A DNA stretch of 56,375 bases from NCBI GenBank assembly GCA_037447655.1, contig JBBHKE010002037.1, positions 1 through 56,375 on the forward strand. Reading direction: 5' to 3'. Every line of letters starts with the position of its first letter. The stretch's first letter is position 1. The DNA comes from Zygnema cylindricum (lineage: Eukaryota > Streptophyta > Zygnematophyceae > Zygnematales > Zygnemataceae). Shown here one piece after another: positions 24,065 to 34,744 of the stretch. The position numbers were made by a program, and so were the translations under genes. The notes beneath the pieces are model-generated. The model did not search any database and was not told where the DNA came from. It saw only the letters and a list, made by a program, of their open reading frames with translations.

Positions 24065-24266
24065 TTGTTTTTATAGATCTGGCCCTTTGGCCTTGCCAAC
24101 TGTTTGCAGGGTAGAGGTTTTGGTAAACCGGCTTCTTGCTAGATATGACCATCGGGTCTTGATAGTGATTGAGTGTGTTGACTCGACGAGTGGATTGGTT
24201 TGACACGTGTTGCATCTTGGTTAGCTCGTGCGAAACATTTCATTATTGTAGTCAAGGTTTTCCCCT

Positions 24267-25307
24267 TTGTCTATGCCCACAGATTGGGATAACCTTCATT
24301 ATATATCCGGGTCCACCCGAGGAGGTACACTCTATCGTCCTTCGCAGATAAATCCTTCGGATTTACCCGAATCGTGGACCACATCCTATCCAATTGCGGA
24401 TCGCATATCGCCGTCAGTGCGGTCTGGTCTCACATCTACGTCATCGCTGTCCTCGGTTTTATCTAGGTCATACCTAAAGGGGACCGAAAAAGACTTCCTG
24501 GAGGAAACCTTTCCTACTCCTCACACTCGTAGGTTCCCTGCCAGCCCAGTTTTGGCACAACCGGCCCATCCTCCCCTTTACGACATGGCTTCCTCTTCCG
24601 AGGGATCCATGGGAAGGATGCAATTTTGCTTTTCCGGATTAAAGGACACCATGTCCTTATCGCATTTCCGTATGTTATACGATACGGAATTGAGGGATTT
24701 AGCATTTAGATATCGGATAGGTTTGACCTCCGTGTCGCTTTTTCCCTTCTCGGTCGATATCTCCGCGGTACGGCCCTTACACTCTACACTCGCAAGTACG
24801 AGGATGTGCTTGCGATGACAGAGTACGTGGCTCCCTTTGCGGGGTTACCAGAAGTCCTAGGCCAAGTGGATATCCCATATCAGGCACCAAGACTAGCGGT
24901 ATTAGATGCTAATGGGGACGAGTTGTATCCAGCTATCCCCGAGGTTCCTCGTCAGTATGCAGTGGCTGCCCGAGCGGCGGTCCCAGCTAGAGCGGGGGGC
25001 ACCATTCCCTTACGTGACCCTCTTTCAGTCATGTTTGATATCCTCCAAGAGGAGTACCGGATGCAAAATCCGGATCAAATCAAAGAGTTAATGAACTTCG
25101 AGCGTAGGCCAGGTGAAACTGCCCCTGCCTTGCGAGCTCGGATGGAAACTCTGCGGGAAGCATTACCAGACCTCATGTCCGATACGGAGGCTGTCGAAAA
25201 ATTTGTGGGACAGTTTCCAGGTCCATCAAAGAGATAAATCCAAAACCACCTCAGTCAGATGTATGGACTGAAATTCACCTTTGAGCAAGCGGCTCAATAC
25301 GCACTAG
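24267..25307 (+). pseudogene. Ty3/gypsy Gag (plus-strand element)
   Basis: The reading starts at MSMPTDWDNLHYISGSTRGG and shifts frame near 24745. It continues as TLYTRKYEDVLAMTEY, then EEYRMQNPDQIKELMNFERR, ALRARMETL and DTEAVEKFV. This is the helical retrotransposon Gag pattern (RPGE...L..R...L). One in-frame TAA at 25235 precedes IQNHLSQMYGLKFTFEQAAQ. At 25308 the frame is cut by the inverted gypsy segment that starts with TGTCGAGCG. No zinc knuckle or protease follows in this orientation. Confidence 0.75.
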
Positions 25308-27080
25308 TGTCGAGCGTACCGGAAACATCAGAGGAGGGCCCACAGCCCGGGTAATTGGCATTGGAGTCCTGCAAACACCCTTTCCCAGAATGCGAATGCT
25401 CCCCACAACCATGCTTGTGCTTAATGTTGACCGCCTTGTTCTTGTGAGCATGCATGCAAAAGTGGGGATGAGTGCTTGGGGAGGGCGAATGATATCCCTT
25501 CCCCCCCCCCCCTCCTTTCCCCTCCTGGTCGGGGGAAAGGAGGGAATCCTTAGAGGTGGAGCCTGGTCCATGATTGTGACTAACTGTTGGAAGCCTAACA
25601 AAAATCCTCTCAAAATCCACTATTCTGGTACAAAAGATTCTGGTAATCGACCCCGGAAGAAACCCGACCAGAGCCCCAAAAAGGACTACCAAAGAGAGAA
25701 CCCAGATGCTTCCACTCAGAAAAATGAAAGGATAGAAATATAAAAATGCTGTCTCAGAATTAACAATATCACCTTGCCCTTAGAAAATAGAGATATAAAG
25801 TTAGAATGTGGAATCATAGCAAGCGAACTCAACCTTCCCCCAAAACGTATCGTGGACAACCAAAAGGAGACGAAATCTCCCCCTGAAAACCCCGGAACAG
25901 GTAGGGCCTCCTTAACTCCTCGGTTTCCGCGACCCGGAACCGCAAGACCCTTCTTGGTTTCCAACAAACACCAGTCCCCAAACCGCCCAAAACAGGAAAG
26001 ACGGTGCCAACCACCCAACCGGACTACAATTTCCAAAAAAGGACGGATGCAAACCAAGATGGCAATAGGGTCACAATCAGAAGCAAAACAAAAGTTCTCC
26101 ACAAAAAAGTTTGCTGGAATTTTCTAGGGTTTTTCTCAGGAGACAGTACTGAAACAACAACCTGTCTCCTTCGGCCCCAAGTGCTTTATACAAGCCAAGT
26201 TTTTCTTACCGATAGTGCCAAAGTCAAAGCAATACTCAGAGCCAATCACCGACCAGGAATTGTTATCGTGCGGACATAAGACAAAACAGGTTGTACTATA
26301 CTCGGGCAAAAAGTTAGGCGACTATCTCCGGCTAGATTAAAGGCCACGTGGTTTTCTATGACACCATACTGAGCAACAAAGTTCTAAATTGACGTGAAAC
26401 GCCTAAATTTGACTCACATTAATAAATGCTCTATTTCGCTAGGGGACCTGAACTAAAGTCCTATTGATAGCCAACAGCAAAATCTACCAGACTATCCAAA
26501 AGTTACGTGGCGTTCCACAATGTAGCCCCCAATGGGACAGTTGGCAACTGGTCACATGTAACAGGATGGTAATCTTTGGAACGGAGTAACTTTGTCTTCC
26601 GGCCTCTGTTAGGCGCGAAAGAAAGTGCGTTCCGTTCAGTTAGGAATATAGAAGAATCTGGTCTGGATGAGTGCGCTCCTTTCCCCGTACTTTAAGGACC
26701 GTACAGAGGAAAAAGGGCCCGGGAATCCTTGGTAAGATAAAAGGGGTTCTTGTGAAGCACATGAGCTTGACAGCTGTCGAGCGTGCCGGAAACATCAGAG
26801 GAGGGCCCACTGCCCGGGTAATTGGCAATGGAGTCCTGCAAACACCCTTTCCCAGAATGCGAATGCTCCCCACAACCATGCTTGTGCTTAATGTTGCCCG
26901 CCTTGTTTCTGTGAGCATGCATGCAAAGGTGGGTATGAGTGCTTGGGGAGGGCGAAAGATATCCCCTCCCCCCCCTTCTCCTTTCCCCTCCTAGCCGGGG
27001 GAAAGGAGGGAATCTTTAGAGGTGGAGCCTGGTCCTTGATCCCCCCCCCTCTTAGTCAACTGTGACTAAGACTGTTGAAT
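25308..27080 (-). repeat. Two 263-290-bp direct repeats flanking a 1.2-kb LTR-like segment
   Basis: 25308-25570 and 26776-27037 match closely (TGTCGAGCGT...GGAAACATC, then CCCACAACCATGCTTGTGCT). Weaker similarity extends some 30 bp further right. The segment between them holds, on the minus strand, a TATA-like TTGTATAAAGCAC (26182-26193). The layout is polypurine tract, repeat, ~1.2 kb, repeat, and it parallels the layout at 31.3-32.9 kb. Confidence 0.7.
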
Positions 27081-27129
27081 AATTACCCCCCCAATTCGCC
27101 GTTCCCGCAGAACCAGAGAGCATTAGGTG

Positions 27130-28601
27130 TAGGACGAGGGACCCAAGAGGAGGGGAGACAAGATTAATGCCAACATTGTTTGCATCGATCACAGACCAGT
27201 ACAAAATTCTGGGAGGGAGATGAGACGCATTCGGAGGAGCACCAAGGTGGATCAGCAAAATAGGTAAGGTGGAAAGTAGGTTCGTATTCCAATCCCCGGA
27301 GGTGACAAGGAGCCACATTGATCTGATTTTCTTTGATCCTCCGCCCATCCTTCCCTTCAAGTGTCAAGACCCCCTTATTAATCACCCTCCCCGCGGAATG
27401 TCCAAAGTGGCCTTTTTCTGTTGCATCCGATACACGAAATCCCCGGGTAGTATTGCCGTTGCCGCGGGACAAAATTCCCGCTCCGGCGTTGCAAATACCA
27501 GAGTTGATCTCGGTGCTGAGCTGCTTGTAAATTCCCCATTGCCAGAGGCATTTCCCGGTGAAATACCTTGGCTCTGTCGGCAATCAATTTTTCGACCGTT
27601 CCTTTGCTGTCCATCTTTGGAAGGACCACTGCTTGGGCCGAGGCAACGCCGCGGAGGATAGGATGCCGTCCGAACAAAATGAAATATGGACTGTAGGAGT
27701 GGAGGGTTGCTTGCCGGCTGAATCGGTACCCCATGGCGATCCAAGGCACCCTTCTATCCCACTCTCCTAGATCCTCTTCCACGACATATTTACGCAGTGA
27801 CCGCTTCACTCTCTGCACGCACCTTTCGGCCAAACCGTCAGCTTGTGGGTGGTCTCGGCTGGTCAACCGGTGGTGGATGAGACACAATTCCAACAAGTTG
27901 GAGAATTTCCCCGCAAATTCGGAGCCCTGGTCGGTCAGAACTTCGACTGGGGCCCCAAATTGGGAAAGCACTCTTTGCAAGAATGCGTCCGCAATAGCTT
28001 TGGACTCCTTCTTGGGTTAGACCACCAATTCGATCCACTTGGAAAAATGCTCTATCATTACCAACACAAAGCGGTTCCCTCGTCTGCTAGTGGGGAGAGG
28101 ACCCAGCAGATCTAGAGACCACCGATAAAACATCCCCCTGATGGGAAGGGAATGAAGCTGAGCACCTCCCTTTTTGTCGAAAGCTGCTTTGACTCGGTCA
28201 CAGGAGGAACACGTCTGCACAATCCGGTTGACTTGGGTCCGCAACCCGTGCCACCAGTACGATCCTGCGACCAAGGAGGTGGTCCGTTTCTGCCCAAAAT
28301 GGCCACACTGCTGGTGAAGGTTAAAAATAAGAGTCTCCCGGTCGGCCGGGGGAGGAACCACTTTCCTCGTCCCATCTGCCCTCTTCCGAATTAAGATGCC
28401 CTTTCCCACTCGTATGCCGCCATTCGTGTTTGCACCCGAGATAAGTGCACTCCTGACAAATGTGGAAGAGGGAAACCTTGTTGGACCGATTGGAGTGCAT
28501 CGGGATCGTTCCAAATATCTTTCCGTCCGGCTCCTATTGGCGCCTGCCCCTCCACGTCTGCAGAGAAAGTAGATATTTCCCCCCCAGATTAAGGAAGCCA
28601 A
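27130..28601 (-). pseudogene. gypsy integrase with C-terminal PHD-like finger (inverted copy)
   Basis: A nearly continuous frame (28601 to 27378) has one TAA at about 28017. It shows the zinc-binding HHCC region (HQQCGHFGQKRT ... CSSCDRVK), then the catalytic core with all three acids (YRWSLDLLGPL, VLTDQGSEF, GLAERCVQRVKRSL). After a frameshift near 27470 comes a linker (GVLTLEGKDGRR, INVAPCHL), then a PHD-type pattern CSSEC ... VLVCDRCKQCWH ... C ... LWFC. The last Cys pair is incomplete and a TAA sits after the His. The integrase inserts cDNA. A PHD finger normally reads histone H3 tails, and its targeting role here is inference. Confidence 0.8.
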
Positions 28602-28721
28602 ATAAAGGCAGAGGAAGCTCGAATGAGTCCCAAACTGATTTCAGGATCCTCATCATGGCGGGCCCCGGTGGAATCTCTAGTGGAAGGGTCAGGATTTCTG
28701 CTAAGTCCATCGGCATTCAAA

Positions 28722-29250
28722 GTTCTTTAGCATTCTTGACTTGCGTCAAGGGTTTAACCAAATTGAAATCAAGGAAACAGATCGGCATAAAATTGCATTT
28801 TGGGCCAGTGATGGTCGGTAGGAATGGGCAGTCATTCCTTTCGGTCTTGAGAACGCACCCGTCGTGTTTCAAAAAGTCATGGATTCGGTGCTGGGTGGAT
28901 GTAAATTTGCCTGGTGCTACATCGATGACTTGATAATCGCATCCGCCATGGTTGAGGAGCAAGCCCGCCATATTGAGTGGGTTCTCACCGAGTTAAAGAA
29001 AGTCGGACTGAAGTGTCATCCAGCCAAGTGTACTTTCGGTGCGGAGGGAGTGCCTTATCTCGGCCATTTTATTTCGGCTGAGGGCATCACTCCCTTGGAA
29101 GCTAAGGTAGAGGCGATCACCAAACTGCCGGCCCCCCACGGATCTCACGAGTCTGAGGGCTTTTCTCGGACTAGCCAATTATTACCGTCGGTTTGTACTG
29201 AATTTTAGTACGATTGCTTCTACCCTCAACGACCTTCTCAAAAAAGAAGT
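28722..29250 (+). pseudogene. gypsy reverse transcriptase fragment (plus-strand element)
   Basis: This starts abruptly at K-F-F-S-I-L-D-L-R-Q-G-F-N, which includes the first catalytic Asp. It continues through FGLENAP (after a stop at about 28820) to CYIDDLIIAS with the YIDD active site. The thumb region GVPYLGHFISAEGITPLEAK follows. A frameshift near 29140 moves the end (FLGLANYYRR-like) to another frame. The RT fingers and protease are missing, replaced by the inverted segment. Confidence 0.85.
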
Positions 29251-29780
29251 GTCTTTTGTTTGGGGACCCGCCCAAGTAGAAGCGTTTCAAAATCTGAAAA
29301 CCGCCCTCTCTAGCGCTCCAATTCTTCGACCTCCTAACCACGAACTTCTCTTTTGCCTACAAACCGATTTCGGGAAGCCAGGCATTGCGGCTATTTTAAC
29401 GCAAAGAGAGTTGAATAGAGAGGAATACGTAGTGGCATACGCTAGCCGGAGCAATAACCGAGCTGAATCTAATTACAGTAGTTACGAGGGTGAATGTTTC
29501 GCCGCAGTACGGGGTATTGTTCATTTTCGACATTACCTTTACGGCAAGCCATTCACGCTCCTAACTGACTATCAACCCCTTCATTGGTTGATGACCAACG
29601 ATAAGCTTTCAGGGAAGCTTGCCCGATGGGCTTTAATTTTACAAGAGTACGACGTTGAGATCATCCATCGGCCCGGTTTGTTAAGCTTCAACGCCGACGG
29701 GATTTCTCGGAATCCACTACCCCGGACCACCGATAACGGTGTCCGGCAAAATTTCGACGAGGACGAGGTACCGGCCATGT
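29249..29780 (+). pseudogene. gypsy RNase H domain (plus-strand element)
   Basis: LQTDFGKPGIAAILTQ, then YASRSNNRAESNYSSYEGEC, HFRHYLYGKPFTLLTDYQPL and IHRPGLLSFNADGISR are the gypsy-type RNase H signature. It degrades the RNA of RNA:DNA hybrids during reverse transcription. The frame is open across the whole domain and continues into integrase. Confidence 0.88.
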
Positions 29781-31316
29781 CGGCTGGTTCCTATATAATA
29801 TACTGTCTTTCTTCTATTCCTCATCCTCGGCCGGCCACGGATCCGTGGCGCGACGGCACAATAATCCTCTTCCTCTCCTCTCAAACCTTTCGGCCCGGTA
29901 CTACCGCCGAGGAGGAAGACCGAGTAAAGAAACGAGCCAAAAACTATCTATGGCTCGGCGGATCTTTAGTTCGATTGCTGGCGGACAGCAGTCATTGGCA
30001 TGTCCCCCGGCCAACCGAGCGCTTGTCCTTAATTGAGCAGATACATACCGAGCTTGGCCATTACGGGACCAAGCGTACTTTGAGCCTTGTACAGGCACGC
30101 TATTGGTGGTCTGGAATGCAAGCGGATGTGGCGGCCATTCTCCATAAATGCGCCACATGCGACTGGTTACGCACCTCTTTCTCTAATCGGCATGTGTCTC
30201 TACAGCCATTGCCCATCAGAGGATTGTTTTATCGCTGGTCTGTGGATCTCGCCGGACCGTTTCCCTTATCTCGAAAGGGGAAACAATACATTATGATAAT
30301 GATTTAAAATTTTAGCAAATGGGTAGAGGTGGTCGCTCTTTCCCACAAGACCGCTAAATTGACCACTGCTGCTTTTAAAGAGCACGTCCTCATGCGTTAT
30401 GGAGTTCCGGCGGAGGTTCTCACGGACCAGGGTACAGAGTTCCGCGGGGAATTTTAAGAGATGTTGGATGAATCTTTAATTGATCATCGCCGGACGAGTC
30501 GTGATCACCCACAAGTCGATGGCTTGGCGTAACAAGCTGTCCAAACTTTCAAGCGGGCCCTTCGAAAGCATTGTTTGGAGAAACACATCTCCGTCTGGGA
30601 CGAATCCTTTGGCTATATCACCATGGGATACCAGATGTCCGTACAAGCTAGCTTGGCTAATTTCAGCCCGTACTATATTCTCTTCGGCCGAGCACCCGTG
30701 CTCGGTCGGAATATTCAGAAAGCAACAAGTTTACCTTTGCCTTTAATGTCTGACACCATATTCTTCGAAGAACTAACTCGCCGTGCTTTGCTTTTCGCTC
30801 GTGATATGCCCATGGCTTTTGAAAAATTTGCATATTGCCCAACATCGAGATACCTTGCGCTTTGCCACTACGGGAAGTGGCAGTTACAAGCCTCAACTAA
30901 AATCTTACCAAGTCGGAGATTACGTGTACCTTCGTCGACAATATTTCGACACTTTGGCCACGGATGTTTCACCACACATTCTTCGTGTGGTGGAAATATA
31001 TGCTAATGGGATGTTGGGTTTGCAGGGTGCGGATACAAGGATAATTCGAGAGCATTCGAAGAACTGTGCACCTTGTTACTTACCAGATTTGTCACAGGAT
31101 ATGGATCCGATGAGGATGCCAATAATAGAGGCGACGGAATGTACTATTTGCAGGCGAGCAGACGGCGAGACTTCTATGCTCTTGTGCGACCATTGTAACC
31201 AAGGGTTCCACATGGAGTGTTTAGTTCTTCCATTGACAGTTGTGCCAGGTGGCCATTGGTTTTGCCATGGCTCTCGTGAGCTGCCAGCGGTTTTGACCAG
31301 CTCCTCCGTAGGCTAA
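29780..31316 (+). pseudogene. gypsy integrase with C-terminal PHD-like finger (plus-strand element)
   Basis: The HHCC domain is IHTELGHYGTKRTLSLVQ ... CATCDWLR. The core begins FYRWSVDLAGPFPLSRKG; a TAA follows at about 30304. The second Asp is in VLTDQGTEFRGEF, and the glutamate codon of GLAE... has become TAA (about 30529). After a further shift the tail reads LRVVEIYANGMLGLQGADTR. It ends in a PHD-type finger (31138-31266): CTIC, x11, CDHC, x4, H, x2, C, x14, C. The eighth ligand Cys is absent. Stop TAA at 31314. Confidence 0.88.
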
Positions 31317-31334
31317 GGAGCTGGGGGGGGGAAT
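31317..31334 (+). promoter_or_regulatory. Polypurine tract of the plus-strand gypsy element
   Basis: AGGAGCTGGGGGGGGGAA directly follows the integrase stop codon. The inverted element has the equivalent tract, TTGGGGGGG, at the same place. It would prime plus-strand DNA synthesis. What follows is not the TGTCATG unit but a 188-bp block that recurs after it. Confidence 0.75.
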
Positions 31335-31335
31335 T

Positions 31336-32888
31336 ATAGGATTCACTTCTTCCTAGGGGAGTATTCTTCCCTTTTTATTCATTTGGTCATCTTCACATTT
31401 ATTCTTTTGCATGTTGTATATACCTTTTGCCCATCTCATTCATTTTCGTTTGTATATATGTTTGGAGCATGACTTTGCTGGTTGGGATGCATGTTCGCTC
31501 TTTCTAGTCTCTCATGCACGACAGCTGTCATGCCGCATGGTATCGAACGCATGCGCGCACAACATTTTGCATACGTACACGATATCGCGCACGCACGCAC
31601 AATATTGTGCTCGCGTGGTGATATTCTACATGCGTGCACAATACGGTGTACGCACGCGCAATATTGTGTCCACGCGAACGATATTGTGCACGCGTTCGCG
31701 ATATTCGGCGTGCGCGTGATTTCATTCACGCGCGCACGATATCATTCTCGCAGGCACGATATTTCGGCGTGCGTGTATGATTTTCGGTTGCACGTGTTAC
31801 CGCGATTTATTTATGTTTGATGTGTACGCGATTCGCGTACACGTCTACTAGAACAAATACTATTTTCGTGCGTGGTACCATGTCGTTTCATGCGCAGGTA
31901 CACATTTTTCAAGTATTTTGTGCAATACGATATATTTCGTGCGATATGTTTCGTTTGGTGTGTACGCACGCGATTTTGGGAGTATCGATGTGAAGTATCG
32001 TTTGGAGGCGTATCGCGATTTCCGGGCGACGCTTCGATACATATGTTTATTTAATTCGCGAACCCATGTAGGTTCGCGCATACATGTAGTTAAGGAGGGT
32101 TTTTACCCTCGGACAGTGGATTATGCGGAACGTGCGGCAGACAATGTTGGCCGCCTATTGGCCAACATTCTAAGTAGTTCTTTCATGTGAACTAGCCTAG
32201 ACTTAGGTTAGGGTTTGCGTAGGCGTAGCGTAGCTAATACTTAGTCTATTTTCAGACTTAGAATTTCTAGCTTTTGGACAAGAATTTTCTCTTGGCGACG
32301 GAGCTTTCTCTTGCTCTCTCTCTCACAGATTGCTCAAGTTTCCTCCTTTCTTTTGCTAGCTAGCTGTAGAGGCTAGATAGTTTACGTACATTCTCCTTTG
32401 TAATTTTGCCCAGGATTTTAATCCACGCGGCTCAAAGCCAAGTCCGGAAGGTTTCCCTCCAACTTGTGTCATTTTTGGGAAGTGGTGGATTGGAGTTCGT
32501 GTGGAGAAGCATCCGGATCCGGCTGCCCTTCCCACCGACAGCTAGACGGTTTGGGTGTTTGTTTTGTGTTGTTTGTATTTTCGGTTGGGAATGGAAGGGT
32601 GAATTTTGGCCGAATTTTGAGTTTTCCTTGTTTTTGGTTGGAATTATCTATTTTGCTTCGTTGCTTTCGTACGAGATAACTCTTGTAAAGAATACGTTAA
32701 AGTAGGATTCACTTCTTGCTAGGGGAGTATTCTTCCCTTTTTATTCTTTTGGTCATCTTCACATTTATTCTTTTGCATGTTGTATATACCTTTTGCCCAT
32801 CTCATTCATTTTCGTTTGTATATATGTTTGGAGCATGACTTTGCTGGTTGGGATGCATGTTCGCTCTTTCTAGTCTCTCATGCACGAC
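31336..32888 (+). repeat. LTR-like unit (31526-32700) flanked by 188-bp direct repeats
   Basis: The block 31338-31525 (GGATTCACTTCTTCCTAGGG ... TGCACGACAG) recurs at 32704-32889 with very few differences. Between the two lies the right copy of the 21763-22940 unit (TGTCATGCCGCATGG ... AAGAATACG). At the first junction the sequence forms the palindrome GACAGCTGTC. The left unit at 21763 has neither flanking block. Confidence 0.8.
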
Positions 32889-33059
32889 AGGACAAGACGT
32901 TATATATTTCGTGTAGGGGGTGGAGGTGACATGCATGATAAACAGACATTTTGTTATAGGCCCAGTAACTTCCCAAAACGCAAAATCTGCTTTCCGCTAA
33001 TTTCTGTTAGAAAGCCCATGCCTATTATGGCAAATTCAGCCACATCCATACCTGCATTT

Positions 33060-34310
33060 TCAGGGAATGTGGTGGGGGCCGAAATATTTCATTCATTGTC
33101 AGCATAGAAATTCTGCCCGATTGTTTTTCCTTACCTGAAATTTTCCGTGGCCCAGGTTTCTTTATAGATACGTGGGAATTTGACTCAATCAATTACCAAA
33201 CCTTGTCAATCCCACTTTCTCTGAACTCTCCTAGAATCCTATTCCCTACAGACTCTTCAAGGTTTCTTCCCATTGATTGGAATCCGATCCTATTGAAACC
33301 TTATCCAAATGGATTGGTGATTTTGGACCTCTTCATTTGAATAGGCACTGCCGTCTTTGCATTTTTGCGGAATGAATTATTAATCCGATTTTATTATTCG
33401 ATTGAGATTGATCCATTAGCACAAAAAGCAAAATTACATCATTGTATTCTGTTGCATTCCTAATATTCGCATTTGTTACCATAAACTGCATACGACCATA
33501 TGCATACTGCGCTCCCACAAGTCATTCAGATTGTGGGCAACCATGACTTACTGGAGATTAGTCCAATCGATCTAGTTTTTGGCGGATGGGAGTGGTAGGG
33601 AATGTCTCGGGCCGGGAAAGGTCTCAGATTAGCCGATCTCTTTACCAAATTATTTTTTGAATTGATTCGCATTCTGCATTTTCTACAAACTTTAGATCAT
33701 CCTATGGGGTATATTTTGGAAAATGTCGCAGCCTATAATGATCCAAGACCTACGATTATGGTTGATTATCAACGGATCGAACAATTAATTGGTGCGCCTC
33801 TTATTATTGACGCAGCTCGCCAAGGCTCACTAGCACACCGAGTCTGCTCCAAATGGACGAACCTGATCGATATTGGGAGACTACATGAGGCCAACTTTTT
33901 AGTTCGTCCCCCTCTTAAAGACATTCAGGCTGCTTTTCTTTTTTTCCATAAGGCGCAACCTTGCATTCAAAATGACTGTCTCCCTAATTTCAGTGTCAAT
34001 ATCGCGGGTCAACCTCTCAAGGTGTTTCCTACCTAAGTTAATAACCCACATTCAACATGCATTTTCTAATGAGGGTCCTAGCATGCTCCAAAACATTCAT
34101 ACCGGTGAGCTCGAAAAGCCTACCTCTACGGAACGAGAACTCTTGATGCATTTCATTCATGGCAATACAGCTGCTACTGGTCTAACACAATGTCAAAAAT
34201 GCACTTTATTAGGTCGTGTCATGGACCCTCTGTCTTTGTCTTTTCTTTTAGGTCTTGGGTTTGCAGCTTGTCGCCATTCTCAGGCACATCCGTCTCAACC
34301 AACTAGGGGG
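33060..34310 (+). pseudogene. Retrotransposon-borne C5 cytosine DNA methyltransferase, inactivated
   Basis: One frame from about 33062 to 34036 shows the conserved motifs in order. Motif I is GLVILDLFI*IGTAVFAFL, where the FGG glycines have become Ile and stop (33338). Motif II-like is IEIDPLAQKAK. Motif IV is IDLVFGGWEW*GMSRAGKG, where the PCQ position reads W-E-W-stop, so the catalytic Cys is lost. LFFELIRILHFLQ and ILENV (motif VI) follow, then PLIIDAARQGSLAHRVCSKW (motif VIII-like). After a shift near 34036 the C-terminal motifs continue as STERELLMHF...GNTAATGL and LLGRVMD (motifs IX-X). Several stops fit C-to-T change at CAA/CAG. Such enzymes methylate C5 of cytosine. Two further TAA stops lie between motifs II and IV. 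Confidence 0.8.
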
Positions 34311-34517
34311 GGAATGTATCAAAAAAATCTTTCCGTCCCACCCTCAAATGGACCATCTTTCAATTTTACCTCTTTCCTTTCCAAATTCTACCAGTTCCAG
34401 AAATCTTTATCTACAATTTCCTCAATCTTAGCAATATGTCTATGTCTATCTCTGCATACACGGCTGTCCAGTCTACAAGTTTCATGCATATTCTACCCAC
34501 TCTTCATTGGAGTGCTA

Positions 34518-34689
34518 CTTTTCCAATATGTAGTTGGAATCATTCGGTAGATTGCCTTAAACAGTAACCTATAGTTTACGAGTTAGGTTAAACGCTTATC
34601 GTGCTTTTCCAATATATAGTTGGAATCATTCGGTAGATTGCCTTAAACAGTCACCTATAGTTTACGAGTTAGGTTAAACGCTTATCGTA
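34518..34689. repeat. 86-bp tandem duplication between methyltransferase and RT
   Basis: CTTTTCCAATATRTAGTTGG ... AACGCTTATCGT occurs twice, at 34518 and 34604, with two or three differences. It lies in the spacer where a protease would be expected. I recognise no protease there. Confidence 0.9.
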
Positions 34690-34744
34690 GATGAGCAGTT
34701 AGCCTTTGCAGAAGAATGGAAGCTATGACAACCGAAAATCCTAA

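Larger units (their letters stand above)
25308..28722 (-). mobile_element. Inverted 3' half of a related gypsy element
   Basis: Read on the minus strand this segment begins with the end of RNase H (NADGLSRNP, about 28715). It continues through integrase, a PHD-like finger and a polypurine tract near 27086-27097, and ends with LTR-like sequence whose last bases are GACA at 25308. It is joined head-to-head to the plus-strand RT at about 28722 and interrupts plus-strand gag at 25308. Confidence 0.75.

Noticed and set aside
25275-27000. Open frames of 90-130 codons on both strands between gag and the inverted integrase
   Set aside because: The region is LTR-like sequence of the inverted element. 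Frames differ between the two repeat copies and show no domain.
33602-34036. Intact host DRM/DNMT gene
   Set aside because: Stops and a frameshift occur in essential motifs, there are no introns, and gypsy RT follows directly. It is a retrotransposon-borne pseudogene.
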